From Thuidium tamariscinum (taxonomy: Eukaryota; Streptophyta; Bryopsida; Hypnales; Thuidiaceae), in the NCBI GenBank assembly GCA_947034885.2, contig OX344750.2:36814821-36878820 (forward strand): a stretch of DNA of 64,000 bases, written 5' to 3'. Below are positions 1 to 10,638 of this stretch, piece after piece. How positions within the stretch are numbered: position 1 is the stretch's first letter; the number at the start of each line of letters is the position of its first letter. The notes beneath the pieces were generated by a model. That model was not told the DNA's origin, did no database searches, and worked only from the letters and a program-made list of their open reading frames with translations. A program made the translations under genes and the position numbers.

Positions 1-144
1 AGTACATTGAATGGTCTATAACATTCTTGATCTTCAAGGTAAGGAGCCCTTTGCTTTCTATGAATTAAAGCTAGTTTTATAGTGTAGGATCTTGAATGCC
101 AGCTTGTACATGTATTGCATAATGTAACTGAGGTAGTAACTACC

Positions 145-432
145 CATTAGGAGAGATTTGAGGGCTTTCAAGGGCCGTTTCAAGGTCTGTTCCCGAAATT
201 GTTGGAGAACTGTTGGCTGTTGTCAACCAATAATTAACAATAAATAAATAAATATTTTGGAGGTCATGAAATATGAAAAAAGTTTTAAAAAAATTTCAAA
301 AAATAATAATATTATGACGTGGTTGTCACTCGACCAAGAGGATTCCTATAAAATTGCGTTCCCATAACAAAATCTACATTTTTAGGTTGTAAGAACTCAT
401 AGTCTCCCGGAGGTCTCAAATCCCTCTCAATG
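145..432. mobile_element. MITE of the GGAGRGATTTGAGG family, copy 1
   Basis: The left end reads CATTAGGAGAGATTTGAGGG and the right end closes with the inverted form CAAATCCCTCTCAATG, so the ends are terminal inverted repeats of about 18 bp. The interior holds a 'ttcccgaaa' block and a 'gcgttccc' block shared with copies near 22.3, 23.7, 51.4 and 61.5 kb. There is no coding capacity, so it is a non-autonomous DNA transposon. I could not fix the target duplication, so the superfamily is open. Confidence 0.6.
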
Positions 433-527
433 CTCTTTTGAGCTCATTGTCATTGTCATTGTAACAAATTGTGTCACAATAAGCTCAAAAACTATAAAAA
501 TTTAAAAATTTAATTATTTTGCCCCCC

Positions 528-890
528 CAATTTGATTTAAATATTAATATATTAAAATTTTTAACTTTTGAAACCCTTCTCCCCCCACCCCCTCTTATAA
601 TTGGGCTTAGATATAATGGATATGGGATAAATGGAATAATAACTATATATCATATTTGTATTTAATATCAGTGTCCATATCCATATTTAATATTAAAGTC
701 CATATCCGTATCAATATCTAGTATGGATATATGTATTTAGTACAAGTATCAATATTTGTATTTGGAACCAATATCCATATTCAATATTTGTATTTGGTAT
801 TTGTATCTGTATCCAAGGGCTATTGATTTTTCTTGGAGGGGGTGGGTGTTTAAATTCAAATCCAACGGTTGTCAATTTTTTTAATGAGGG
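528..890. repeat. Repeat carrying a degenerate 'atccatatt' minisatellite, copy 1
   Basis: C-rich and G-rich patches (about 525-595 and 835-890) flank a stretch (600-810) made of loose variants of 'atatccatatt' and 'tatttgtattt'. The same layout recurs near 28.9-29.3 and 46.4-46.8 kb, so this is one dispersed family that carries an internal AT-rich minisatellite. Confidence 0.45.
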
Positions 891-1194
891 GCGTCAAGAA
901 AATTAATCAAATAGGCTAATTGCCTCTTTTTTGTACATTGTAGACCCATTATGAATACAAATATATTCTTGATATAGCAGAACAATACAAGGACCACCCT
1001 TCCTTTTCATTCAAAAATGTTATGTTAGCTTCACTCATATAATCCATAAATAGCAATGAATGACCGTTGAAGAATTCCAAGAGGCAATCAACATTATGTA
1101 TTATAAGGTGATTTGTTTCATCCTTAAATGTTTGGTTGGTGATTGTACAAAACATTTTTTGAGGCACTATATGAAATCATCAACATTACAAAAA

Positions 1195-1535
1195 TAAAAA
1201 ATGTTCATTAGAAGTCAAACTATTGTACATGATTACTCCTTCTAGCACAAAATTTCAAAGATGAACAATTGCACTTATGTCCTACATGAAAAGATTCTTT
1301 GTCATCCATTAGCAAAAAAATGGTTGAAACAATGTTTAACCCCATAAAGACAGGCATGTCTCTATAGAAATCATCCTTTTTGCAATACTACAAATCATCT
1401 ACTATAAAAAGTTCAAAAATATTCATTAGAGACCAAACTACTCTTCACAACCTCTCCTTTTTGTACAAAATTCCAAAGATGAACAATTGCACTTCTATCT
1501 TACATACAAGAATTATTTGTCATCTACTGGACACT
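1195..1535. repeat. Diverged direct repeat, period about 218 bp
   Basis: The block with 'atgaacaattgcactt' at 1261 recurs at 1479, and flanking sequence ('ttcattaga..ccaaact', 'tttgtcatc') is shared at the same spacing. Two diverged tandem units are visible, with no coding content. Confidence 0.5.
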
Positions 1536-1786
1536 TAGTCTCTACAATGGCATTTATTACAATGATTAGTAGGATTCAAGTAGCATGAGTAGGTACCTTG
1601 TGCTTTCAACTTTAAATTTTCATAGCTAGTATTACAAGAATATCTAAAGGTACAAAGCAACTTAAGTTGGTGTATGCCCCCAAAGGTAAATCCTTAGACA
1701 TCAAGGCGGACATTTTGTGTCTGATGAATGACAAAGAATCTTCCCTTGCAGAATAGAAGTGCAACCATTCATCCTCAATATTAGGG

Positions 1787-1902
1787 GTGGAAAGGGGAGA
1801 TCTTCTATAGTGTTTTGACTTCCAATGAATATATTTGGCTTACAGTGGAAAGGGGAGATCTTCGATAGTGTTTTGACTTCCAATGAATATATTTGGCTTA
1901 CA
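1787..1902. repeat. 58-bp perfect-spacing tandem duplication
   Basis: A 58-bp unit starting gtggaaaggggagatct is present twice in tandem (1787-1844 and 1845-1902), with a single difference (tctat against tcgat). A third partial start follows at 1903. The near identity marks it as a recent duplication. An open frame through it (1825-2115) has no recognisable product and is probably chance. Confidence 0.85.
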
Positions 1903-2579
1903 GTGGAAACACCCAAAACCGTCCAAATAAGAAATTCAGCATGGTTGGAGGCATCTTTTTCTAAAACTGATATTTTTCTAGTATTAACGAGAGAAAATAA
2001 TGAATATTCAAAAAAAAAATTAAAATTTTCGGAATCAGTATGTAATTTCTACAAATTTTCAAAGAGTTGGCTCCCTAAACCATTGGAACCGTCCTATAGG
2101 TGTACCCTAAACTGAACTCTGCTGAAATCAGTTGTCAGTAAATGAAAATTATACATGTGTCTTACAACTGCGTCAGCAAATTAGAGTTAAACACTTGTCA
2201 GATGCTTTGATGAACGCTTATAGACAGATTTAGTGACACTTTAGGGACCAGGAATAGGTATAGGGACGAAAATGGGTGTTTCTCCCTTATTCAAAGTAAA
2301 TGGTGTCACACGGTATCAAAACCATGATTTCCACGGCAGCTTGTCCATCCTTCAAGGGTTAACGTGCTAAAAAAATTCACAATTTAATTTTGACCGCCCT
2401 TCTAGAAAGGGCAGAAAATGTGTCGGTTAGAGTGTGATTTTTGTTGAGGTGTACAATATGGTGACGTTAGTTAGTGTGAGAACTTTAATTTGTGAGTCAC
2501 TGCACAAGGTCTGTTCATTTCGTTGTGCGGATGCCCTTGAAACCGACGTTTTGGCCAATCGAACTTACGTGCTTGAGAA

Positions 2580-2750
2580 GCAACAACTGAAGTTCCGTCG
2601 ACATTGTTAACGGCCAGAACGTTCTGTCGGTTCCTCCGACGATTATCGTTCATATTTCATGTTTCTTCGATACCCAGGGTTTCCAGGGTTTTAGAGTTTA
2701 GCTTTGAGAAATGTCGACATCTGGAGCACCAGCTTGATGGATTAGGGTAA
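2580..2750 (+). pseudogene. Degenerate partial copy of the BPG2 5' leader
   Basis: Two blocks match the leader of the GTPase gene downstream. CGACGATTATCGTTC is exact at 2637-2651 and 10338-10352. The block from 'gaaatgtcgacatctggag' (about 2708) to 'accagct' matches 10548-10575 with few changes. A 'gggttt..tttag' stretch lies between the blocks in both places. The interval between the blocks is about 140 bp shorter here. The short upstream ORF of the gene (ATGTCG...) is also kept here, at 2711-2737. No main coding sequence follows, so only the leader is represented. It may be a truncated duplicate; a processed copy lacking a leader intron is possible but unproven. Confidence 0.5.
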
Positions 2751-3505
2751 AACAGTCTATTTTTGTCAGAATTAACTTAACTTGGAAGTTTGCCCTCAAT
2801 CCATTGCTGAAATTGTTAAAGTTTTTTTTCCCACACAAAAGATAAGTGTGAGAAACAACAAGAGCAATTGAAATTATAGAGTTTTTTGACATTATAATTT
2901 TGCTATGAATTTTTAAGAGTTCGGCCCATCATGGCTCTAAAGAGTCTCTAGATTGTTCTAAATTAAACCAACAAAATTTCTAACCATAATGCTCATCTTA
3001 CACACATAAAGCAATTACAAAAATTTCTAATAGAAAAAGTCCAAGAAAATCATTCACTTCCTACAGCCACCAAAATCTCATTTATTTAAATAACTCACAA
3101 TGGAGTCATTCTTCAAGTGTCCACTATAGGGTCTTTTGACTACAATGGGTTTTTCCCTAAATGATTTTCGAATTCAAGGTTTGAAAGGGTTTTATAGGGC
3201 ATATTTTTATGCACCTAGAATCAATTAAATCTTGTGCATAAGATAATAGAATTTTTGGAATTTAACATTGAAGTGTGCAATAGTTGTAAGAAGATTATCA
3301 AAATTATAGGTTTTCAAAAATTTGGGAAAGGAATATTTCTAACTTCTAGGGAACTATTTTAGACATTGGACTTGCTTGAACTATTTACATACTATTAGTT
3401 AGACAACTAGGTACATCTACTCTTTATTTGACAATTTGCAACAAATTTTCATTTAGTAAATGGCTAAGTAATCTCATTTTTTTCCTTTGGAATTTTGTAT
3501 AGGCT

Positions 3506-4954
3506 CATGGGGAGGACACTTCCAACGTTTTAGGGACCTATATGTAGTAGAATATAAGGTGGATTTAATTCATTTTGGATAATATCTATAAATATTTATT
3601 TAAAAAATTACATATAAAGTAGGGGACATGAAAAGTGCAAGTCCATTATAAGTAATGTAGATAGCCAAAAAATATGGTCCATTAATTTTTAGGTACATGT
3701 AATCTAGAGGCAAGAGAATTCAATTAGGCTTTTCTTTTTGGCAATTTGGTGCAAAATTTTTGGCTTAGCACCAAGCCTATAGGAAAAAAAATAGAATTTT
3801 TTTGGATGAAATCACCAATAAACTTCAAAATTTTAAAAATAGTTGATAAGATCACCAAATAATGGATGGAAATAGAATGATAGATATCTATTATGTGCTA
3901 ATATGATATTTTCTATCCAATATATAAATGAATTTTGAGATTTAGGGCTCTACAATAAAATAAAATATCACCACTTTGGCACTTCACAAGAAAAGAAAAG
4001 AAAATTGAATTGGATGCAAGGAATTGTATTTAGTAGAGTTTGTTTATACTACATCAAAATTATAGTATAGTACTTGTACGTCAAAGTTACATGATGAAAT
4101 TTCAAATCAGTGGATGAAGGTACAATTTCACAAACTTAGAGTTTTAGGGTAGCTGTTGTGTATTTTGAATTCTGCTCGTTGGAGGCGTGCATGTGCATTT
4201 TGAGTTCTAAGCTACTACTTGTTGGAGGTGTGTGTGCATGTGATGTGTGAGGTGGTTTTGGATTAGAATTTTTGGGACCTGCAAGTGTTCAGAGTTGGGG
4301 CAAATTGTGTGAGGTTTATTTTTTGCATATTGATTGGTAGGTGCTACAAGTCCAATCAGTTGTTCAAGGTTGGTGTATGTTTCTAAACACAAAAGTTTTG
4401 CATGGCGAATGGTAGATTTAATGTTTTTTTCCAGATGCACAAGTGTGTATCGAAAATGTAGTAGGGTATTGTTGTTGTAGTTTTTTCATTTACTAGTAGG
4501 TATTTCTTCTTGTCTGCATTTTAATATTAAAGCACACTTTCATTACTTTTCGCATTTAGTACTTTCATTGACTTTAGCTTTGTGTTTTTGAACACATTCT
4601 TCATATGGCTTTTAATTGTTGAGTATGGCTTTTAATTCTAATATTTTGTCTTTGATTCATTCATCCTAATTGGTGTTTAGAAATTGAATCTTATTTTCTA
4701 ATAACCTTTTCCTTGTCACTTTTACTTTCTCATTAGTTTTTTATATAGTTTTTTACTCACAAAAAATATAGGCTAAAAAAATTGCATTGGCCTACATATT
4801 ATAAGTAATGATATAGATGATTATATAGGAAAATTTTCTGCATTAGATAACAATAGGGGCCCTCTTAATGTTGCCTAAGAGGTAAATAGGCCCCCCAAAA
4901 TCCCCCTCTGTTGCATGTCGGTCCCCCAAATGTAGTAAGAGTGTCCTCCATGAG
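3506..4954. mobile_element. hAT-like DNA transposon, 1449 bp, non-autonomous
   Basis: It starts CATGGGGAGGACACTTC and ends in the inverted form (AGTGTCCTCCATGAG). It is flanked by an exact 8-bp duplication TATAGGCT (3498-3505 and 4955-4962), the size expected for hAT. Subterminal sequence matches the 298-bp elements at 16.75 and 18.27 kb (a 'ggacctatatg' block at the left, a 'ggtcccccaaat' block at the right). Between about 3660 and 4795 it holds an extra ~1.1 kb with a repeated 'attataagtaatg' at its edges and inverted 'atgtag..gccaa' ends, probably a further nested insertion. No transposase frame is visible. Confidence 0.75.
3725..3980. repeat. Dispersed repeat (GATGAAATTGCCAAATAATG type), copy 1
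   Basis: The order 'gcaaaatttttggcttagcacca', 'aggcctata', 'tggatgaaat', 'ccaaataatggatg', 'gtgctaatatgatattttcta' is shared with 50.48-50.71 kb and, more weakly, with 28.19-28.49 kb. It lies inside the extra segment of the hAT-like element. No reading frame is conserved. Confidence 0.5.
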
Positions 4955-4962
4955 TATAGGCT

Positions 4963-6063
4963 AGTCAATGGATCCCAAGAATTAATCCCTAAAGAACTTT
5001 AAGACGACCTCAAGGCTTTTGCAACTACATTCATAGAAAATTTGATATATTAACTTCACTAATAACTCATATTACTACAACAAAGAGACCCTAGATGATT
5101 TTTTTACACTAAATCCATTGAAAAATGATCAAGTGTGCGATTTTTGGCGAATTCTTTGAGAATGGAGAAGATGCTCTAGGCCATCACTTCACATCAATAT
5201 ATCTATTTTTCTACACCTCAAAACAATTTGAAAAAAATTATACATCAATACTATGATGATGTGAACCTTTGGAAAAAATCAAAGATTTTGGAAGACTTTT
5301 GAGCATTCTAATTTCAACATTCTCATTTCAACATAATTATATGCAAATTAAAGTTCTACCTAACCTAACATCTTTCATCAATCTTGTCAATGGTTTCATT
5401 TTCTCAAAAATTGTGCAACTTTATTGATATTTTTTTTCATAGGAATGCCATATAAGTCTTCTTTCATTTCAATAGTGACAATCTTCAATATTATTGCACA
5501 CAAATGAAGAATAATTATACTTGTCACAAGAGCTAGTCAAGAAAATAAGATTATGCTCAAATGTACACCCCTAGTCTTTTAGGGGTTCAAATTCTAAAAT
5601 TATCAATATTAATTCCTTCGAATGAAAGCTTCCGCACATAGCTTATTTAGCATATATGGTTTGGAGATACATGTCATGCTTTATTGCAAAGACATTAGAT
5701 CAAAGAAAAGTCGTTGTAGTAGTGTACTTATTAGGCTTACATTATATTAAGGCTTGGATGTGATTCAAAATTGGTCTAATTTCACAATTCATAGGGCTAA
5801 CTCAAATTGACCTCAAATTGAAAAATAAAGTTAGAAAATAATGGCAATCCAAATATTGGCACTTAGGCCCAACTTTTTTTTGCATCTAAACACCTCCATG
5901 CATTGTCACATGAATAGCTATTGGATGTAAGAGATAATTGGTTTGGTTTTAAAATAAAGCCTTTGTCTCAATTAATGGCCAAATTTAACAATCAAAATAC
6001 TTTGGCCTTTTGGGTGATTTTGGTGATTTTCATAAATTTTTGGTTGATTTTGGTAATTTTGGT
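4963..6063. other. AT-rich intergenic stretch, no gene seen
   Basis: There is no convincing ORF, splice-bounded exon or RNA gene. The sequence just before 6064 has a short run of 'gattttggt' repeats. Confidence 0.6.
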
Positions 6064-6067
6064 AAAA

Positions 6068-6793
6068 GGGTGATTGCAAGAAACACTTGTCCTATTTTTT
6101 GTCCCCTTGACCTCCAACAGGTATTTTTTTGCTCATAACTTTTGCATAGTTTGCCCTATCAACTTGAAATTTGGAAAGAAGGTGCACACAAAAGTTTTGA
6201 ATGTTGTGTAATTTTTTCAATTTTTTCAATTAGTTTACTATTTTTAAACTGCCCCCGATTGGATGTCTACCTTGGCCATTTGGGGGGGTTTTAGTCTTAT
6301 TTTTGACCCAAAAATGCAAATTTTGAGCTGAAAATTGGCATGCTTAGATATATAGTATATTTACACAATCCCTAAAAAGAATTTTTGAAAATATTAAACT
6401 GTCCAACTTCCACATGTCGTCAAAGTGGCTGACTTTGTGCAAGTGTAGAGAATAGAATTAATTTTTTCCAAAGATGAAATTTGGTGAAAAAGAAAGCCCT
6501 TTACTTGAAGAAAAAATGGCTTTTTCATTTTCATTTTTTGAATTTTTTTACTATTTTTACCAAATTAGTGAAAAAAGAGCTATTTTCATTGTATTTTTCA
6601 TTGTCTATAACATTTAGAGAAAAAATTTCTTAGGTTTGAATTTCAAGAGACATAATATTCTCATTGCTCTTCAAATTATCCATATTTTTTTCAATTTAAA
6701 AAAAATTTATTTCAAAGGGTCATAGGACTCACAGGACTCATTGATTTTGAGCCATTTTGAGCTAAAACCGGTAAGTGTTTCTTGCAACGACCC
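6068..6793. mobile_element. GGGTGATTGC-family transposon, copy A (726 bp)
   Basis: The left end GGGTGATTGCAAGAAACACT and the right end (inverted GGGTCGTTGCAAGAAACACT) form 20-bp terminal inverted repeats with two mismatches. They are flanked by a 4-bp duplication AAAA (6064-6067, 6794-6797). The body has a conserved order of blocks ('gtccccttgacct', 'gctcataacttttgcat', 'actgcccccgattgg', 'attggcatgc', 'gtcaaagtggctgact') shared with copies at 16.4, 20.1 and 55.8 kb. There is no ORF for a transposase, so it is non-autonomous. Confidence 0.85.
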
Positions 6794-6908
6794 AAAATTC
6801 CATCCATACCTTTAAATTAGGTTGTTTGCTTGTTTAGTTTGTAGCATTGAGATCTTCAAGACAATGTGCTCCCTAGTCATGTTCTTGGTACCTTTGGAAA
6901 GTTTTGTA

Positions 6909-8306
6909 CAGTAGGGTACCAATCAAAATGGCGTTTTTGAATCCGCAGTGAGAGAAATTTCAGTACTGCCAACTTTGAAAGCCTCCCGAGAGCTCAAAAA
7001 TTGGCACTTTACCACGAAATTTTTACCACAGCATCATCTTTAAGTTAATTATATGCATGCCAAATTTCAAAGCCAAAAAATTCACAGAAAAAAAGTTATT
7101 CAAAATCTACCAACATGGGTAGTGGTGAGAAACATTTCACTACTTTCAACTTTGACACCTTCCTAAGGATTGAGTTTTTTTTCTTTTTCCATGAAATTTT
7201 TGTCATGAAACAATATCCATGTTTTTAATAAGCAAAAAAAATTTCAAGTTAAATTTTTTTTTTTTAAAGAAGATATTTGAAATCTCCCAACAGGTGTAGT
7301 TTTGAGAAAATTTTCACAATTGCCAACTTTGACACCCTCCCAAGGTCTGAAAATTTTGTTTCATACCATGAATTTTTTTTTGTGAAGTCATCTCTATGTT
7401 AATAATATGTTCTCCAAATTTCAAGTTCAAATGAATTACCAAAAAAAAGATATACAAAATCTCCCAACATGTGTAGTTGCGAGGAAATTTTCACTATTGC
7501 CAACTTTGACACCCTCCCAAGGGCTGAAAATTTGTCTATTTTACATGAATTTTTTTGAATAAGAGCAAATTTATGTTGATAATATATGTTCTAAATTTCA
7601 AGTTCAAAACACTTACTCAAAAAAAGATATTCAAAATCTCTCAACATGTGTAGTTGTGAGGTTGAGTTTTTACATTTGTGTCAAACTTTGCTCCACAAAA
7701 TAACACTATACTAAGGGCTCAAAAACTCCTCCTCACAACTACACATGTTGGGAGATTTTGTATATCTTTTTTTTGGTAATTCATTTGAACTTGAAATTTG
7801 GAGAACATATTATTAACATAGAGATGACTTCACAAAAAAAATTTATGGTATGAAACAAAATTTTCAGACCTTGGGAGGGTGTCAAAGTTGGCAATTGTGA
7901 AAATTTTCTCAAAACTACACCTGTTGGGAGATTTCAAATATTTTCTTTAAAAAAAAAAAATTTAACTTGAAATTTTTTGTACATATTAAGAACATAGATA
8001 TTGTTTCATGACAAAAATTTCAAGGAAAAAGAAAAAGAAACTCAATCCTTAGGAAGGTGTCAAAGTTGAAAGTAGTGAAATGTTTCTCATCACTACCCAT
8101 GTTGGTAGATTTTGAATAACTTTTTTTCTGTGAATCTTTTGGCCTTGAAATTTGGCATGCATATAATTAACTTAAAGATGATGCTGTGGTAAAAATTTCG
8201 TGGTAAAATACCAATTTTTGAGCTCTCAGGAGGCTTTCAAAGTTGGTAGTACTGAAATTTTTCTCACTGCGGATTCAAAAACGACATTTTGATTGGTACC
8301 CCACTG
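6909..8306. mobile_element. Foldback element with 177-bp units, copy 1 (1398 bp)
   Basis: The ends CAGTAGGGTACCAATC and its inverted form (GATTGGTACCCCACTG) sit directly inside TA dinucleotides, as for Tc1/mariner elements. The left arm (6909 to about 7484) pairs with the right arm (about 7732 to 8306) almost base for base, leaving a loop of about 250 bp. The left side is a tandem array: 'caactttg' occurs at 6970, 7147, 7324 and 7501, exactly 177 bp apart. The fourth unit lies in the loop, and three inverted units form the right arm. There is no coding sequence. A transcript would fold into a very long hairpin. Confidence 0.85.
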
Positions 8307-8763
8307 TACAAGGGATGTGCATAGGCTTTGTTTTGTGATTTTTGGACCTACGACATGAAAGTTATGGTTTATTATTATTATTTTAGAATTAATTTTAGAA
8401 TTAAAAGATTAAAACAATACATTCATTTTTATTTTGACAATGGCAACAACACAAAACACACTAGTAGTACATTGATTACTTATGCTTACTAAATTGGGTC
8501 ATTGAAACCCTTGAAGCCTAAATATCAATTTGAAAAGAGTGCACAAGCAATTACTTCATAGATTTTGGGGGATGATCATTTCTTTGAGTCTCAATGATTA
8601 TGCTTTTGACAATAGGGGTAGTCGAATTTTCTGAAAAAAGCAAAATTCTACAAAGTTGAAAAAGTTGGTGAGAGAAGAGAAGAACCAATGGTAAGTTGTT
8701 CTTTGTGAAGGAGGTGTGAACCCCTATTTTGATGTTTGGAGCAATTCTTTGAGAATGCGTTAT

Positions 8764-8978
8764 TACTATAAGAAACCTGTATTTTAGGTAACAAGCCCTA
8801 ATTTTTTGAAACATATTTTAGGTGATGTCAATGTTTACAACCCAATGTTTTTACATTAATAAGAACGTTCAACGTAACATCAATGTTAATATAAAAACAT
8901 TGGGTTGTAAACATTGACATAACCTAAAATTCACTTAAAAAAATTGGGGCTTGTTACCTAAAACACAAGTTTCTTAAG
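8764..8978. mobile_element. Small foldback MITE, possibly CACTA-related
   Basis: The outer arms ('aagaaacctgtattttaggtaacaagccc' region at 8768-8800, and its inverse at 8945-8975) and the inner arms ('gtcaatgtttacaacccaatg' region at 8826-8850, and its inverse) pair around a short centre near 8870-8885. The ends resemble weakened CACTATAAGAAA termini, like the element at 14.6 kb. The target duplication is not clear. Confidence 0.6.
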
Positions 8979-9740
8979 TTGTATGTATAGAGTTGGATGG
9001 AAATTCTTCAAACCATGCACAACCAATAAAAAAAAATTCTTCAAGAAATTTTTCTTTGAGAACATTTCTTCATTTCTAGAGGAAAAAAAACAAAGAATTC
9101 TCAAAGAATTAGAGCTCTGCTTACCATGAGTATCCCAAATAAAAATTCCACAACCATATTCTCCAAAAATTGCAACCCAAAAGTGAAGAAGGTGTGACTC
9201 CCTCTAACAAATGAAAACATGTACTACAACCCCAATTGCTAATGAATTCTTTTTAATCTTGAAAATTCTATTACCAGCCGGTACTCAACATCTAAATCTT
9301 GAACAAGTCTCAAGTCAACAAATCAATGAGATTATGCCTATAATTGTGAGATTCAGGAAGGTGGAAACACCCATTGTCATAATTGTTCCTATTCTTTGTC
9401 CCTTGACTCACCCAATTATGTCCCTAGATTTTGATGTATGCATTCTCCAAATGCTTAACATTGATTTGTTGACCCATTTGAAGAACAAATATTTATTTGT
9501 GATTCTTTGACAACTAGTTTTCACAAAGTTCATGTTTGAGAGCACCTATGTGATAGTTTTAGTGGTTTAGGTAGCCAACTCTTTGTAAAAATCATAAAAA
9601 TTATATACAACATCTAAAAAATCTGATTTTTTAAAATTCTAGTACTAAAAAAAATATCATCTTTAAGAAAAGATGCCTCCAATTGTGTTGAATTGCTTAT
9701 ATGGATAGCTTTGGGTGCTCCCACCTTAGTGCACCAAAAA
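8979..9740. other. Intergenic stretch, no gene recognised
   Basis: It is AT-rich. One open frame (9211-9510) encodes an unremarkable sequence with no known motif. I take it as chance. Confidence 0.5.
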
Positions 9741-10383
9741 ATCAACCATGGATACCCATGCAAAAGCTAAGATTTCTTTGTTGGCTTCTCGTTTACATCA
9801 GCTCAAATTTAGCGATGGAAGTAAACAACGGCCTACAAATTTCAGGACAAAACTCGAAATGAGTAAACAAGATTCTAAAACATCTGTGCGAAGTGTTGCA
9901 ATTGGATGCCGCCCGCCTGTGAAAATGGTTTCTGCCTGAAACTGCTCATAACGTAAGAATTTTAGTACATAAGGAGCCCTCAGCAAGAATGTGGGCATTT
10001 ACTGTACAGGGCAATCCCAGAACTTTTTGCGGCTATTCTCTCACCCACGCAGAACCACCTACGCAAAAATTTCTGGAAGGGCACAGTACTGTACTTAAGA
10101 GACGCCCGGATTCCATTATTCCCACAGCAGCTTTAGCCCGGACTTTGAGTGAGTGGTTTCATCAAGCAATGCACAAGCGAAACGCTCTCACTGACAGTTA
10201 ACAGTGATCGAACCTGATAAATTTGGTCACAGTTGAAGAATTAAGGTTTGCTAATCAGCATCTTGACGAGCGTTGCCGTACCATTTTCAGTTGCTTGTCT
10301 CCGAAGTTCATCCGGTAGAGGTTTCAGTTCGTTCAGACGACGATTATCGTTCCTGAACACCCTTATCCACAGTGTCTTGCTCT
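9741..10383 (+). promoter_or_regulatory. GC-elevated upstream region of the BPG2-type gene
   Basis: Base composition rises here from the AT-rich background, as it does around the coding exons. Two short open frames (9748-9939 and 9989-10201) show no recognisable domain and no link to the coding exons, so promoter and untranslated leader is the likeliest reading. A short independent gene cannot be excluded. The block CGACGATTATCGTTC at 10338-10352 is repeated at 2637. Confidence 0.4.
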
Positions 10384-10398
10384 GGGTTTAGGGTTTAG
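10384..10398 (+). promoter_or_regulatory. Telo-box (two TTTAGGG units)
   Basis: GGGTTTAGGGTTTAG is the plant telo-box. In plant promoters it is known mostly near the start of genes for translation and ribosome biogenesis. It lies about 240 bp before the start codon of a gene for organelle ribosome maturation, which fits that use. Confidence 0.6.
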
Positions 10399-10453
10399 TG
10401 CTCATCTTCGAGGTGCTGGAGGTTCAGGATTCTTTAGCTCTCGAAGCTCGAGG

Positions 10454-10603
10454 ATGTGAAGGCTTAGGGTTTTCGTACATCAATTTGTTGGCAGGATGGG
10501 TGGAGGGTTTTTGGTGCACTGGTCTGCAAATTTTTTTAGGACCTTGTGAAATGTCGCTGCTCTGGAGTACCAGCTCAGAGGAATGAATCCAAGAGTGTGG
10601 TGA
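10454..10603 (+). promoter_or_regulatory. Cluster of four short upstream ORFs in the leader
   Basis: Four ATG-initiated frames precede the main start at 10639: a minimal ATG-TGA (10454-10459), a 17-codon frame (10496-10549), an 11-codon frame (10551-10586) and a 6-codon frame (10583-10603) that overlaps the previous stop as ATGA. If transcription starts near the telo-box, all four lie in the mRNA and would lower initiation at the main start. An unseen leader intron could remove some of them. Confidence 0.45.
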
Positions 10604-10638
10604 ATTCAGGAGTTTTGCAGGATTTGGGGGCAGCTCCA

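Noticed and set aside
6068-6793. piggyBac or Kolobok assignment for the GGGTGATTGC family
   Set aside because: Those insert at TTAA, whereas the six sites here are AAAA, TCAT, GTTT/GTCT, CTAA, ATAT and CTCA.
9748-10201. Two small open frames as separate genes upstream of the GTPase
   Set aside because: They show no recognised domain or support, and the position fits promoter or leader. This is kept as uncertain, not disproved.
10546-10638. Upstream extension of the GTPase frame from a GTG codon
   Set aside because: It has no ATG, overlaps the upstream-ORF leader and is not needed for the family length; the ATG at 10639 fits.
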